DNA from: an uncultured Lachnospiraceae bacterium
GTDB lineage: Bacteria > Bacillota > Clostridia > Lachnospirales > Lachnospiraceae
Direction: 5' to 3'
DNA: 33,117 nt
Assembly (NCBI GenBank): GCA_944381745.1
Contig: CALWMI010000002.1
Span: forward strand, 1-33,117
Of the stretch, positions 16,101 to 24,657 are shown in pieces. Each line of letters starts with the position of its first letter. Within the stretch, counting starts at the first letter, position 1. Position numbers and translations under genes: made by a program. A model generated the notes under the pieces. That model did no database searches and had not been told where the DNA came from. It saw only the letters and a list, made by a program, of their open reading frames with translations.

Positions 16101-16522
16101 TCCTCCAGCTGTTCCCTGCCCACGCTGTACTGCACCATCTCCGAGAGGATGGACTTCATCTCGCCCACATATCCCATGCGCCCCAGCTTGTCGCCCAGCA
16201 CTGAGAGCTCCTTCCTCCTCTCCCCGGCCAGCCTGCGGATCACCAGGCTTTTGCCCGTCTCCTCCAGCACCTTGAAGTCATTCTTGCCCAGCTCGTCAAA
16301 GACATGGTAGGCCAGCCGCTGGAAGCTCTCCACGTCGATATTCATAATCCCGTGCCTCGGGTGCATGCGCACCAGCTCCTGCTGGGTCTGCATCGTAAAC
16401 TGCTCCGGCACGAGCACCACATACCTCTGCCCTGGGTTCCTCAGGGATTCCTCTATCAGATTCTGATAGAGCCGGTAAGATTTACCGGCTCCTGAACATC
16501 CTATCCACAATTGCAGCGACAT
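13115..16522 (-). CDS. addB: AddAB helicase-exonuclease, AddB subunit
   Basis: A 1135-residue partner of AddA. It opens with LWIGCSGAGKSYRLYQ (Walker A about residues 8-15) and VLVPEQFTMQTQQELV. The C-terminal nuclease core has VKVVDYKTGNK. The Fe-S cluster cysteines are all present: Cys771 in YAACAYAHYL and Cys1091, 1094 and 1100 in CDYCAYKGVCG. They form the 4Fe-4S staple that holds the nuclease domain. AddB has no helicase activity in the characterised enzymes, but it recognises Chi and degrades the 5' strand. ATG 16522 has GGAGG five bases upstream. The gene lies 21 bases after the VOC gene and overlaps addA by 10 bases, so all three are one operon. Confidence 0.95.
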   Translation of the reverse strand: MSLQLWIGCSGAGKSYRLYQNLIEESLRNPGQRYVVLVPEQFTMQTQQELVRMHPRHGIMNIDVESFQRLAYHVFDELGKNDFKVLEETGKSLVIRRLAGERRKELSVLGDKLGRMGYVGEMKSILSEMVQYSVGREQLEEGIRAVAGQKLLAGKLRDILVLYEAFQEYKAQEYVTAEELLEVLCQVAGHSSIIRDSVFALDEFTGFTPIQYRLLEKLIKYSRRVLVTVTMDPAEYPFTAIREEELFALSKDTVRELKRIAFEQQAAEEETVVFREEPPRFQGTPELKFLERHLLRYDGAAWEGEPRAVRICRAATPFDEIREAGREIKRLVREEGYACSQIAVVTGDMAGYAPYIERQFADYGIPCFVDNKRNILENPFVEFLRAALKMAEEDFSYASVFRYLRCGLSGISAEETDLMDNYCVAMGIRRFADYAETWTKLCDGQTEEELGRLNGIREKFLAETSPCRERLRGRKNVRRRTEELYRWCVEARIQERLSQYEARFRGEGELALAKEYAQVYRIVMDLFDKLVELLGDEKVGIREYAQILDAGLEDARVGVIPPTGEQVVVGDLERTRLNGIRALFVLGANDGVIPSSEGRRSLLSEMDRQMLRGTAVRMAPTARENSYTQRFYLYRNLTKPSGRLYLSFCRVNRKGEAARPSYLIGLLREMYPGLAVGSGYAQADEGQPVSEKDGFQLLAGEIRKRGMEDAAVRELAAYYAAREPFRGKLKLLGNALEGGRSSLSISRAAARAIYGEELQGSVTRLEKYAACAYAHYLAYGLRLKERQEYTFAALDLGNILHKALELYTARLDEGPHTWADIGREEQEALMDSCVEEVAQEYGNTVLLSSARNSYMIQRMKQMGRRTVWAITLQVRQGSFVPRGFEVSFSQADHLDAVRIPLEGGGEMRLTGRIDRTDCFEDGENVYVKVVDYKTGNKNFDLSEVYYGLSLQLVVYMSAAAEMEQRTHLEKRVIPAAMLYYHIQDPILETDGSQGESELETAFLKELRMKGLVNSDPDIIRLLDRDIGSSSLVIPVSMTKSGEVGARSSVAATGQIRDLMAYTREKMKEFGEGILEGEISISPFRKGTRTACDYCAYKGVCGFDEHGEGFAFRRLKAFPDEEIWKRMSREEAEAWE

Positions 16523-16543
16523 ATCCGCCTCCTGGTTATCCTC

Positions 16544-16909
16544 CTATTTTGCAGGGACAATCTCGATCCAGTACCCGTCCGGATCCTCTATGAAGTAAAT
16601 GCCCATGCCCTCATTCTCGAAGCAGACAACTCCCATCTCCTTGTGCCGCCTGTGCAGCTCCTGGTAATTCTCAGCCTGAAATGCCAGGTGGAATTCCCCC
16701 TCTCCCAGATCGTAGGGCTCCCTGCGGTCCCGCAGCCAGGTGAGCTCCAGCGTAAAGCCGGTCTTCCCGTCTCCCAGGTACACCAGCTGGAAGGACTTGT
16801 CGGCCGCCTCCTTCGTCCGCACCGGCTTAAGCCCCAGCGCCTCCTCGTAAAATTTCAGGCTCCTCTCCAGATCCAGGACATTGAAATTGAAATGATTGAA
16901 CGTAACCAT
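16544..16909 (-). CDS. VOC-superfamily protein, glyoxalase I-like
   Basis: A 121-residue single-chain vicinal-oxygen-chelate protein. All four metal ligands of GloA-type lactoylglutathione lyases are present: His6 (NHFNFNV), Glu55 (FTLELTW), His74 (GEFHLAF) and Glu116 (YWIEIVP). GloA converts a methylglyoxal-thiol adduct to a hydroxyacyl thioester. A Ni2+ or Co2+ metal is usual in bacterial forms (family knowledge). ATG 16909 has AGGAGGAG eight bases ahead. It is the first gene of the operon with addB and addA, and its promoter is at 16951-16979. Many VOC proteins are mis-called glyoxalase, so the substrate is uncertain even though the ligands are intact. Confidence 0.8.
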   Translation of the reverse strand: MVTFNHFNFNVLDLERSLKFYEEALGLKPVRTKEAADKSFQLVYLGDGKTGFTLELTWLRDRREPYDLGEGEFHLAFQAENYQELHRRHKEMGVVCFENEGMGIYFIEDPDGYWIEIVPAK

Positions 16910-16950
16910 ATGCTCTCCTCCTCTTCCGCCGGTTCCCGGCCTCTCCGTCT

Positions 16951-16979
16951 ATTCTAGCACAAGGCGGCGCCGTCCACAA
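16951..16979 (-). promoter_or_regulatory. Promoter of the VOC - addB - addA operon
   Basis: The minus-strand -35 is TTGTGG (16974-16979) and the -10 is TAGAAT (16951-16956) with an extended TG, spaced 17 bases. The predicted leader is about 35 bases. No separate promoter is visible for addB. Confidence 0.6.
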
Positions 16980-17014
16980 TCCCGCCGGGCGCGCCCCCTG
17001 CTTTCTGTCCTCTC

Positions 17015-20000
17015 TTACTCCACGCTCTTCAAGGACTCCACCATGTCGATCTTCTTCAGGGTAACATACATGGCGCCGTTCACAATCCCCGCGAACAGCA
17101 GGGTAAAAAGAGCCGCATACAGATAGCTCGACGGGGCGATCACCCGCCCGAACATCATGGTGTCGATCTCTGCCGTCAGGATGATAAATCGGTGCAGCGC
17201 TACCCCCATGCCCAGGCCAAGCCCCGTGCCCAGCACAGTCAGCACCACGTTTTCCCGCAGCACATAGGCCGATACCTCCCGGTTGTAGAAGCCCAGCACC
17301 CGCAGGGTCGCCAGCTCCCTCCTGCGCTCTGTGATATTGATATTGTTCAGGTTGTAGAGGACGACGAAGGCCAGCAGGCCGGCGGAGATCACGATGACGT
17401 AGATCAGGGCGTCCATGCTTTTCAGCATATCTTGCACTCTCTCGTTCGTCCCGCTCTGGAACGTCACGGAGGCAACCCCGTCCACGGCCATATAATCCGC
17501 CTGGAACTGCCGCTCATCCTTCTCCTCCTCAGAGGTATTCCGGGTATAGATATAGCGGAATTGAGCCTCCTCCTGGAACAGCTCCCCGTACAGCTCCCTG
17601 TCCATATAGATATAGTGCATGAAATAATTCTCAGTGATCCCGGTGACAGTCACCGGATACCGCTGCATATCCTCGTCCTCCAGGAAGATTTCCTCTCCCT
17701 CCTGCACATCCAGCAGCTTGGCCAGCTTCTCTGTAATCACCACGCCGCTGCTGGACAGCTCCAGCGGTTCGTGGCCAGCCCGCTCCCGCAGCGTGATAAA
17801 ATCGGTGAGGCGCTCCCCCTCATAGGGCACGATGAGATAACTGGTCTTCGTCCCCTCCGCCCGGCTGCTTCCCGCGTCCATAGACCGCTCCTCAATCCGG
17901 AGCGCCTCCTCCACGCGCCCGTCCTCCTCCAGGCTGGCCGTGAAGGCGGCAATCTCCTCCTCCGTCAGATCATCCTCCAGCATAATGCTCCCCGTGTAAT
18001 TGCGGATCTCCCCGAACTCGATATTCCCGATGGCTTCCAGGGAGTCCTGCACGCCGAAGCCCACCAGCAGAAGGGCTGTGCAGCCGCCAATCCCGAAGAT
18101 GGTCATAAAAAACCTCTTCTTGTAGCGGAACAGGTTGCGGGCTGTGGATTTGTAGGTAAAACTGAGCCGCTTCCACAGGAAGGGCAGCTTCTCCAGGATC
18201 ACGCGCTTCCCGGACTTTGGCGGCACCGGCCTCATCAGGAGGGCCGGCGTCTCCCGCATCTCCTTGTAGCAGGCCAGAAAGGCCGCCCCTGTGGTGCAGG
18301 CCACCGCCAGCAGCGTGGACATGGCGGAATACCCCGCGTGCATGGGAGCCACCACATCCGGCAGGTTGTTGTACATGATCTTGTAGGCCTCGATGATGAC
18401 GATGGGGAACACCTTCTGCCCCACCACGCAGCCCGCCGCGCTTCCCAGGATGCTGGCCAGGAACGCATAGTACAGATACTTCCTCGCGATATCCCACCGG
18501 CTGTAGCCCAGGGCTTTCTTCGTCCCGATCTGTGTGCGCTGCTCCTCCACCATCCTGGTCATCGTAGTCAGGCTCACCAGGGCTGCCACCAGGAAGAAGA
18601 TCGCCGGCACCACTTCGCCGATAGCGCCGATGCGCTCGGCATTCTGTCCGTACTCCACATAGGTCTCGATCGTGTTCCTGTCCAGGATATACCACTCAGG
18701 CATCTCCAGGCTGGCAAGCTCTTCCTCCGCGTCCGCCAGCTCTTCCTCTGCCTCCGCGATCTCTTCCTCCGCGTCCGCGCTCTCCTCGTTGAATTCCTCC
18801 CATCCGTCGGCCAGCTCGGCTTCCCCGTCGGCCAGCTCCACCCGGGCGTCTGCAAGCTCCGCCTCCCCGTCGGACACTTCCTTCTTCGCATCCGCCAGCT
18901 CTGCCTCCCCGTCGGCCAGCTCCTGTTCCTTCTCCTCCAGCGTCGCCTTGGCCTCCTTCAGCTCCTCCAGCGCGTTCTGGATCTCCCAGTAACCATCCTC
19001 CCAGGCTGCCTCCTGCTCTGTCAGGTACTGGTCTGTGGCGGCAAGAGTGGCCTCCTGCTGCGCCAGGGCCGCCTCCTGTCCGGCCAGCTCCTGCCTGCTG
19101 GCCTCCACCTGTGCCAGCATCTGGGCCTTCTCCTCGTCGCTGATCTCCATCCCCTGGATCTGGGCCTCCTGGGCATCCAGCTGCGCCTTGGCCTGCTCAA
19201 GCTGGGCCTTGGCCGCATTGACCTGCTCATACCCGGCATTCAGCTGCTGCCGGGCGCTCTCCAGCTGCGCCTGGGATTCCTTAAGAGTGTCCATCCCCTC
19301 CACGCACTGGTAGACGCCGTCCTGGTACTGCTGCCAGCCGTCGGCCAGCTGGATCTTCCCGTCTGCAATCTCCGCCTCCGCGTCTGCGATCTCCCGCCGG
19401 GCGTCCGCAAGCTCCGTCTCCCCGTCCGCAAGCTCCTGCCGGGCATCCGCAAGCTCTGTCTCCCCGTCTTCCAGTTCCTGCCGGGCATCCGCAAGCTCCG
19501 CCTTCGCGTCCGCGATCTCCTGGCGCCCATCGGCGATGGCTTCCGCCGCCTCCGCTTTCACCTCGTCATAGCGGGCCGCACAGCGCTCCTCCTCAATCGC
19601 TTCGATCCGTTCCTCCACCAGGTCCACCAGGTCGTCATAGGCGTCGGAATAGCACAGGAGCTCCTCCGCTCCCTCCACCGTCAGGTCAATTTCCGTATAG
19701 GACTCCAGGGTAAACTCCTGGGGCAGCACCACAAGAAAGCCCTCCAGGCTCCCGATCCCGATGGAGGTCGTCCCCCTCTCCAGAGACAGGTACAGGGACG
19801 TGGTTCCCAGTCCCACCACCTCCAGGCTGTCATGGGCCACGATATCCTCTATGTCCGTGTCGTCCCCGCTGCGCAGCTGCAGCGTATCCCCCAGGGAAAT
19901 CCCATACTCCTGCGCCATCGTCTCATCCATCAGGCACTCCCCGGTTTTCTCCGGGAGCCTGCCCTCTGTCACGGTAATCCGGTTCATATCCTCCTGCAGG

Positions 20001-20326
20001 GACATAAGCTTCACAGCTGCCTGCTCGTCAGGGAGCTGCCAAAACACGTCGTAGCTGTAGGAGGGGTTCACCTCCAGCACTCCTTCCACGCCCGCCAGAG
20101 CCTGGGCATCCTCCTGGGTGAGCCCCAGCCCTCCCATCACGCGGATATCCCGCATGTTGGAAGCGTCGTAGAACCGGTCTGCGCTCAGCCTCATATCCGG
20201 GTCAGTCGCCCGTATCCCGGAGAAAAACGCCGTGCCCAGCGCCACAATGAGGAAAATAGACAGGAAACGGTTGAGCGTCCGGTATATTTCCACGTATAAA
20301 TCTTTCCGCAAAGCCTTCTTCTTCAT
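17015..20326 (-). CDS. FtsX-family ABC transporter permease with a long coiled coil
   Basis: A 1103-residue membrane protein. The N-terminal segment (about 21-38) is transmembrane, followed by an extracytoplasmic region. A coiled coil spans about 230-560 and is built from ELADGEAELADA-type repeats of 14 residues, including runs like DARQELADGETELA. Two FtsX domains follow: one near 570-680 with LVSLTTMTRMVEEQRTQIGT, split at VSLTTMTRMV and EEQRTQIGTKKALG, and one near 975-1090 with NINITERRRELATLRVLG. A further hydrophobic stretch is near 730-750. Its ATPase partner is encoded 20 bases upstream. The class includes MacB-type mechanotransmission permeases that drive extracytoplasmic proteins rather than ordinary transport. 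The substrate is unknown. The long coil may reach the cell wall or an outside partner (inference). Confidence 0.85.
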   Translation of the reverse strand: MKKKALRKDLYVEIYRTLNRFLSIFLIVALGTAFFSGIRATDPDMRLSADRFYDASNMRDIRVMGGLGLTQEDAQALAGVEGVLEVNPSYSYDVFWQLPDEQAAVKLMSLQEDMNRITVTEGRLPEKTGECLMDETMAQEYGISLGDTLQLRSGDDTDIEDIVAHDSLEVVGLGTTSLYLSLERGTTSIGIGSLEGFLVVLPQEFTLESYTEIDLTVEGAEELLCYSDAYDDLVDLVEERIEAIEEERCAARYDEVKAEAAEAIADGRQEIADAKAELADARQELEDGETELADARQELADGETELADARREIADAEAEIADGKIQLADGWQQYQDGVYQCVEGMDTLKESQAQLESARQQLNAGYEQVNAAKAQLEQAKAQLDAQEAQIQGMEISDEEKAQMLAQVEASRQELAGQEAALAQQEATLAATDQYLTEQEAAWEDGYWEIQNALEELKEAKATLEEKEQELADGEAELADAKKEVSDGEAELADARVELADGEAELADGWEEFNEESADAEEEIAEAEEELADAEEELASLEMPEWYILDRNTIETYVEYGQNAERIGAIGEVVPAIFFLVAALVSLTTMTRMVEEQRTQIGTKKALGYSRWDIARKYLYYAFLASILGSAAGCVVGQKVFPIVIIEAYKIMYNNLPDVVAPMHAGYSAMSTLLAVACTTGAAFLACYKEMRETPALLMRPVPPKSGKRVILEKLPFLWKRLSFTYKSTARNLFRYKKRFFMTIFGIGGCTALLLVGFGVQDSLEAIGNIEFGEIRNYTGSIMLEDDLTEEEIAAFTASLEEDGRVEEALRIEERSMDAGSSRAEGTKTSYLIVPYEGERLTDFITLRERAGHEPLELSSSGVVITEKLAKLLDVQEGEEIFLEDEDMQRYPVTVTGITENYFMHYIYMDRELYGELFQEEAQFRYIYTRNTSEEEKDERQFQADYMAVDGVASVTFQSGTNERVQDMLKSMDALIYVIVISAGLLAFVVLYNLNNINITERRRELATLRVLGFYNREVSAYVLRENVVLTVLGTGLGLGMGVALHRFIILTAEIDTMMFGRVIAPSSYLYAALFTLLFAGIVNGAMYVTLKKIDMVESLKSVE
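18740..19530 (-). repeat. Degenerate 42-base repeat coding for the permease coiled coil
   Basis: Two blocks, around 18780-18950 and 19370-19530, carry repeated GCG-rich codons for ELADGEAELADA-type units. They are similar in protein but diverged in DNA, which suggests expansion followed by drift. They are fully in frame. Confidence 0.7.
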
Positions 20327-20346
20327 GCCGACACCTTCTTAACAGA

Positions 20347-21051
20347 CTACCACTCAATCTTCTCCACTGGCTGCGGATGTTCGTTGACCTCGATACCGTA
20401 TGCCCTGCCGTTCTTGATGCGGATGATGCGGTCTGCCATCGGCGTAATCGCCTGGTTGTGGGTGATCACAATCACCGTCATCCCTTTCTCCCGGCACGTA
20501 TCCTGCAGAAGCTTCAGGATCGCTTTGCCCGTCTGGTAATCCAATGCGCCGGTGGGCTCGTCGCACAGGAGCAGCTTCGGGTTCTTGGCCAGCGCCCTGG
20601 CGATGGCCACCCGCTGCTGTTCCCCTCCGGAGAGCTGGGCCGGGAAATTGTCCATCCGTTCCTTAAGCCCCACCTCCGCCATCACCTGCTCCGCATCCAG
20701 GGGATCCTTGCAGATCTGCAGGGCCAGCTCCACGTTCTCCAGCGCCGTCAGGTTCTGGATCAGGTTGTAGAACTGGAACACGAAGCCGATATCGTCCCGG
20801 CGGTAAGCCGTCAGCTGCTTCTCCTTGTAGGTGCTGATATCCCTGCCATCCACCAGCACCTGGCCGCTGGTGCAGGTATCCATCCCGCCCAGAATATTTA
20901 ACACGGTCGTCTTGCCCGCCCCGCTGGGCCCCACAATCACCGTGAATTCCCCTTTATTGATATCAAAGTCCATGCCGTCCACGGCGCAGATCTCCACCTC
21001 GCCCATGCGGTACACCTTGCGTACGTCCCTCAAGCTGACATATGGTTCCAT
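20347..21051 (-). CDS. ABC transporter ATP-binding protein (MacB/LolD type)
   Basis: A 234-residue ATPase with every motif intact: Walker [10 protein letters not shown] (about 41-49), Q-loop [10 protein letters not shown], signature LSGGEQQR, Walker [14 protein letters not shown], and H-loop VITHN. GALD after the Walker B and the short length are typical of the LolD/MacB group that works with FtsX-like permeases. Two starts are possible: ATG 21063 with only a weak site, and ATG 21051 with GGAGG five bases ahead. The second is preferred. The permease gene begins 20 bases downstream, so the two form an exporter or envelope-stress complex. The promoter at 21094-21122 serves both. Confidence 0.92.
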   Translation of the reverse strand: MEPYVSLRDVRKVYRMGEVEICAVDGMDFDINKGEFTVIVGPSGAGKTTVLNILGGMDTCTSGQVLVDGRDISTYKEKQLTAYRRDDIGFVFQFYNLIQNLTALENVELALQICKDPLDAEQVMAEVGLKERMDNFPAQLSGGEQQRVAIARALAKNPKLLLCDEPTGALDYQTGKAILKLLQDTCREKGMTVIVITHNQAITPMADRIIRIKNGRAYGIEVNEHPQPVEKIEW

Positions 21052-21093
21052 AGCTGCCTCCATATCTTCTCTTAATCCGTTGACACTCTTTTT

Positions 21094-21122
21094 ATTTTAG
21101 CACAACTATCTCTGTCTGATAA
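21094..21122 (-). promoter_or_regulatory. Promoter of the ABC ATPase-permease pair
   Basis: The minus-strand -10 is TAAAAT (21094-21099) with a preceding TGC. The -35 is TTATCA (21117-21122), spaced 17 bases. The adjacent stretch is the most AT-rich part of the region. Confidence 0.5.
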
Positions 21123-21164
21123 GAAGCACACCATGAAAAAAGAATAAAAACAATTGAAATTTTG

Positions 21165-21204
21165 CAAAGCCGGCCGGGGAGCCGGGCAGCCCCGGCCGGC
21201 TTTG
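21165..21204 (-). terminator. Terminator of the Ig-like protein operon
   Basis: A perfect 15-base stem, CAAAGCCGGCCGGGG (21165-21179) and its complement (21190-21204), has a 10-base loop. In the leftward direction it is followed by an A/T-rich tract (CAAAATTTCAATTGTTTTT). It ends the kinase/Ig-protein unit and precedes the ABC promoter. Confidence 0.85.
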
Positions 21205-21222
21205 CCCCCATGGTATCCCAGC

Positions 21223-24200
21223 TCAGCGCCTCCTCCTGGCAATGGCTGCCGCCAAGGCCGCCCCGCACAATAGGGATGCCAGGACTGCGGCCGCCAGGGC
21301 TGCCTGCGCCCCATGGTCTGTTCTCCCCTCTTCCTCCTTTCCTTCTGTCCCGGCTACTTGTCCGGCCAGTGAGCTGTCCCTGTCCTGCTGCCCATTCCCG
21401 TCCTGAAATCCTGCTTCCCGTCCGGCTCCCGTCACGAAACGCACGGCCTCCTCCGCCGTGTTGCCCGCCCGGTCTGCCGCTTCCACAGAAAGGGTACACA
21501 GCCCATCCAGCCCCTGGATGCGGAGCCGGAAGACCCCTGCGGCCTCTTCAATCTCCTCCGCAGTATAGCTGCCCGCCTCCTCCCCGTTCAGGAGGATGCG
21601 CAAGGACTCTGTCCCTCCCTCATCCTGCACGTCGATAAAGATCTCCCGGCTTCCCCCGCTGTAGGAGCCGCCTTCCTCCACGCCGGATAGGAGCACAGAC
21701 GGGGGCTGCGTATCCAGAAAGAAGGACAGCTCCTCCATCTCGCTGAAATTTCCCGCCGCATCCCTGGTCCTCACTGCAATCCGGTACGGCCCATCCTTCC
21801 CAGGGCTTCCGGCAGCAAAAAGATACTGGTATTCCTGCCGCCCCTGGCTGCCCTGCATCTGCCTGACCTGGTACTGCTCCCCCTCCTTCCACTCTTCTGT
21901 CTCGCCGCCGCAGCTTACAAGCACCCTTCTTTGGAGCACTTGGCTTACGTTGTTCTCCGTCACCGACCATGCCGGCATCTGATTGACATAATATTTTTCC
22001 TCCAGCGCTCTCCCCTCCGGACTGACCGTGAAGGAAGAGCCGAAGCGGTTGACCGTGAAGAGAAGCGTCTCCTCCGTCTCGTTGCCCGCCTGGTCTGTTG
22101 CGGACACGGCCAGCTCATACACTCCGTCCAGCTCCCGCACCTTTGGCCACGCCTCGTAGCAATGCTCCGCCCATCCGTCCCCCTGCTCCTCCCTCGCTGG
22201 GAGCCGTATCTCCTCCCCGCCGGCCAAGGTCAGGCTGACGGACAGGCCCTTGTCCTGCAGGAATGGATCCGCAGCAGACACCGACGGGGCGAAATCCCCC
22301 CGGTAACTGCCAAAGGCTTCCACACCCTCCCATTCCAGGACCGGCGGCGTGAAATCCTGGACATACGCCGGGCTTACATAGGCCCTGGACACATTGCCTG
22401 CCCGATCCCTCGCCTGGAGCTCCCACTGGTACTGTCCTTCCTCCGGAAAGCTCACCGCCGCTCTGCCTCCCGCGCCGTCCCAGGAAAAGGCCGGCGGCGT
22501 GAAGTCCACCTCCTGGCCGTCCCGGTAAAGCGTCCAGGAAAAGGCCTCCTCCTTCGGATAGGCCTCCTCCACCTCCACGAGGAACCGCACCTCCTCCCGG
22601 TAATATTCCCCGTCGCCGGCCGCCGGCTCCATCGCCGCGCGGATCCGGGGAGGCGTCTGGTCGATGACGAACGCCTCCCCCGTTCCCACCGTGCAGCGGT
22701 TCCCCGCCCGGTCTGCGCAGGAGAATACCGGTTCGTACCTTCCATCCCGCGCAAAGGTGATCTGGGCCTCATAGACGTTCTCTCCCGCAGGCATCCATGG
22801 CCCTGCCTCGGCGCCCTCCATCTCCAGGGCACTGGCCTCCGGGTCAAAATTCGCGTCCCTCACGCGCGCCACCGCCCTGCGCGGCTCACGATAGTAGATC
22901 CCTTCCCGCGGCTCGCCAGCTTCAAATACCAGCTCTCCCTCCGGCGCTTTCGTGTCCGCCTGAAATTCCCGGCTGGCAGTGATGGCATTTCCCGCCATGT
23001 CCTCTCCTTCTGCCTCCACCAGCAGACTGCCCTCAAAATCCGGCGGCACGCGCAGGAATATCCGCTGCACGGCAGCCTTCTGGGGTTCCTCCCCGTCTTC
23101 TCTCACGTAGGAGGCCAGCAGCTCCCCTCCTCCGGTGACCGACATGCGCCGTATCCCGCTGCCATTGTCCCACAGGCGGATCTCCAGCTCCACATCTCCG
23201 GTGTAGAAGCCTCCCATCCCAGCCTCCTGCAGCGGCCGGATATCCGCCCCGGCATGTGATCCGTGGGCCTGTCCATCCTCCAGCCGCACTGCAAACAGCC
23301 GCTCCGGCTCTCCCTCGCTTCCCAGCTCGTTCCCGCACCGGTCCACTGCCCACAGGCCGATCCAGCCGCTTCCAGGAGCCTCCAGGACGCCGGACAGCTG
23401 GCTATTCTGGGCTGGCAGGCCTTCTTCCCCTGTATCCGCCAGCACTGTCCATCTATCCCCTGTCTCTGCCTGGTAATAGAGCCGTGCCCGGGCGACACCA
23501 GCGCCGCTGTCCCCGAGAGACACCTGGATTCTCGCCTCTCCGTCCGCATAATACCGCTGTTCCTGCCCGACCTGATCTGGCAGCACCGCCTTCCCCGCCG
23601 CCCACATCTCCTGCCCGCTCAGAGCAGGCGGCGTGCGGTCCAGCACCGCAGCGGCCTCCTGCGCGCTCTCATTGCCGGCCCGGTCCCTGGCCGCCGCCGT
23701 GAGCACATACTGCCCCTCTGCCTGCAGGACGCAGGAGGCAGACAGCAGCCCTTCCTCCTTCTCATCCGCCAGGAAGGAAATCCTCTGCTCCTCCCATTCT
23801 TGCCCGTCCGGCTTAAGACGCCTCAGCCATATCTGGGCTTCTGCCGGGTCTATGTGGGCGTCCCGCACTTCCGCCCGCAGCGTCACTGTCCCCTCCCGGG
23901 CAAAGACCCCATCTTCCGGCCATGGCTCGTCCCCCAGGAGAATCCGGATCTCCGGCGCTTCCCCGTCGAAGCGCCAGCGCCCGCTCTCATATGCATCCTC
24001 CCCCGCCTCCAGCACAAACCAGAAGCTCCTGTCCTCTGGCGCCTGGATGGAGAAGCTGCCAAGCCACTCTCCCTCTCCCCAGGCCTCCCAGGCAATCTCG
24101 TCCAGGACAGCTCCCTCCGGCGCTTCGCCCTCTTCCTCCGGCTTCTCTTCGCTGCTGTCCTGTTCTCCGCCGCTGCCCTGTCCACTGTCCTGTTCACCGC

Positions 24201-24657
24201 CGCTCTGTCCGCCGTCCTGTTCTCCGCCGCTCTGTCCACCGCTGTCCTGTCCGCCGCTGTCCTGTTCTCCGCTGTCCTGTTCTCCGCTGTCCTGTCCGCT
24301 CTCTTCCGCTGCCATAATCACTGCCCGGACAGCTCCTGGAAGCGGCTCCTCCTCTGCCGCCAGCAGGAATTCCACCTGGAATTCCCTCTGTGAGGTATAG
24401 CGGGTCTCCTCCCTATCCTCCCGGATCTCCCCGTTCTCCTTTACCCACACAATCTCCCACGTTCTCTCCCCGGGCAGCTCTTCTCCGCCTTCCTCAAGCT
24501 CTCCTCCGCCCGGGGTTTCTCCCGCTGGCGGCACTTCCCCCGCAGCGGCTTTCCCAGCCCACGCCAGGAACAGCAGGACAGCTGCCGCCATCCACAGCAG
24601 GGCAGCTACACCCTGCGCCTTCTTCCTCTGTCTCCTCTCCGCCTGGTATCTCCTCAA
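21223..24657 (-). CDS. Large Ig-like repeat surface protein with C-terminal membrane anchor
   Basis: A 1144-residue protein. Residues 17-39 form a signal or anchor segment after a basic start. A Gly/Gln/Ser/Asp/Glu low-complexity stretch lies at 120-170. About eight beta-sandwich modules follow, marked by D(R)AGN and, a few residues later, D-x-TPP (DRAGNESAQEA, DRAGNRCTVG, DRAGNVSRAY, DQAGNETEET, DAAGNFSEME, DRAGNTAEEA). The C-terminus has a hydrophobic helix near 1120-1140 and a short Arg tail, so it is a membrane anchor. No LPXTG sorting motif is present. Such proteins are extracellular and probably adhesive or structural. The start overlaps the kinase stop by four bases. No enzymatic domain is recognisable. 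The kinase's own C-terminal part is also outside the cell. Confidence 0.75.
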   Translation of the reverse strand: MRRYQAERRQRKKAQGVAALLWMAAAVLLFLAWAGKAAAGEVPPAGETPGGGELEEGGEELPGERTWEIVWVKENGEIREDREETRYTSQREFQVEFLLAAEEEPLPGAVRAVIMAAEESGQDSGEQDSGEQDSGGQDSGGQSGGEQDGGQSGGEQDSGQGSGGEQDSSEEKPEEEGEAPEGAVLDEIAWEAWGEGEWLGSFSIQAPEDRSFWFVLEAGEDAYESGRWRFDGEAPEIRILLGDEPWPEDGVFAREGTVTLRAEVRDAHIDPAEAQIWLRRLKPDGQEWEEQRISFLADEKEEGLLSASCVLQAEGQYVLTAAARDRAGNESAQEAAAVLDRTPPALSGQEMWAAGKAVLPDQVGQEQRYYADGEARIQVSLGDSGAGVARARLYYQAETGDRWTVLADTGEEGLPAQNSQLSGVLEAPGSGWIGLWAVDRCGNELGSEGEPERLFAVRLEDGQAHGSHAGADIRPLQEAGMGGFYTGDVELEIRLWDNGSGIRRMSVTGGGELLASYVREDGEEPQKAAVQRIFLRVPPDFEGSLLVEAEGEDMAGNAITASREFQADTKAPEGELVFEAGEPREGIYYREPRRAVARVRDANFDPEASALEMEGAEAGPWMPAGENVYEAQITFARDGRYEPVFSCADRAGNRCTVGTGEAFVIDQTPPRIRAAMEPAAGDGEYYREEVRFLVEVEEAYPKEEAFSWTLYRDGQEVDFTPPAFSWDGAGGRAAVSFPEEGQYQWELQARDRAGNVSRAYVSPAYVQDFTPPVLEWEGVEAFGSYRGDFAPSVSAADPFLQDKGLSVSLTLAGGEEIRLPAREEQGDGWAEHCYEAWPKVRELDGVYELAVSATDQAGNETEETLLFTVNRFGSSFTVSPEGRALEEKYYVNQMPAWSVTENNVSQVLQRRVLVSCGGETEEWKEGEQYQVRQMQGSQGRQEYQYLFAAGSPGKDGPYRIAVRTRDAAGNFSEMEELSFFLDTQPPSVLLSGVEEGGSYSGGSREIFIDVQDEGGTESLRILLNGEEAGSYTAEEIEEAAGVFRLRIQGLDGLCTLSVEAADRAGNTAEEAVRFVTGAGREAGFQDGNGQQDRDSSLAGQVAGTEGKEEEGRTDHGAQAALAAAVLASLLCGAALAAAIARRRR
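24148..24300 (-). repeat. In-frame Ser/Gly/Gln/Asp low-complexity repeat in the Ig-like gene
   Basis: Residues 120-170 are encoded by variants of a 15-18-base unit (GEQDSGG, GGQSGGEQD). The DNA repeats CCTGTTCTCC-like runs on the plus strand. It forms a flexible stalk between the signal segment and the first Ig-like module. Confidence 0.75.

Noticed and set aside
16999-17014. GC-palindrome after the permease as a terminator
   Set aside because: GGGCGCGCCC-like pairing exists, but there is no U-tract in the leftward direction, so termination is not supported.
17192-20299. A very long open frame on the plus strand opposite the permease
   Set aside because: It is antisense to a clear FtsX permease, has no ribosome site or known motif, and reflects the GC-rich codon bias of the opposite strand. 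Similar long antisense frames lie opposite addA, addB and the Ig-like gene and are rejected for the same reason.
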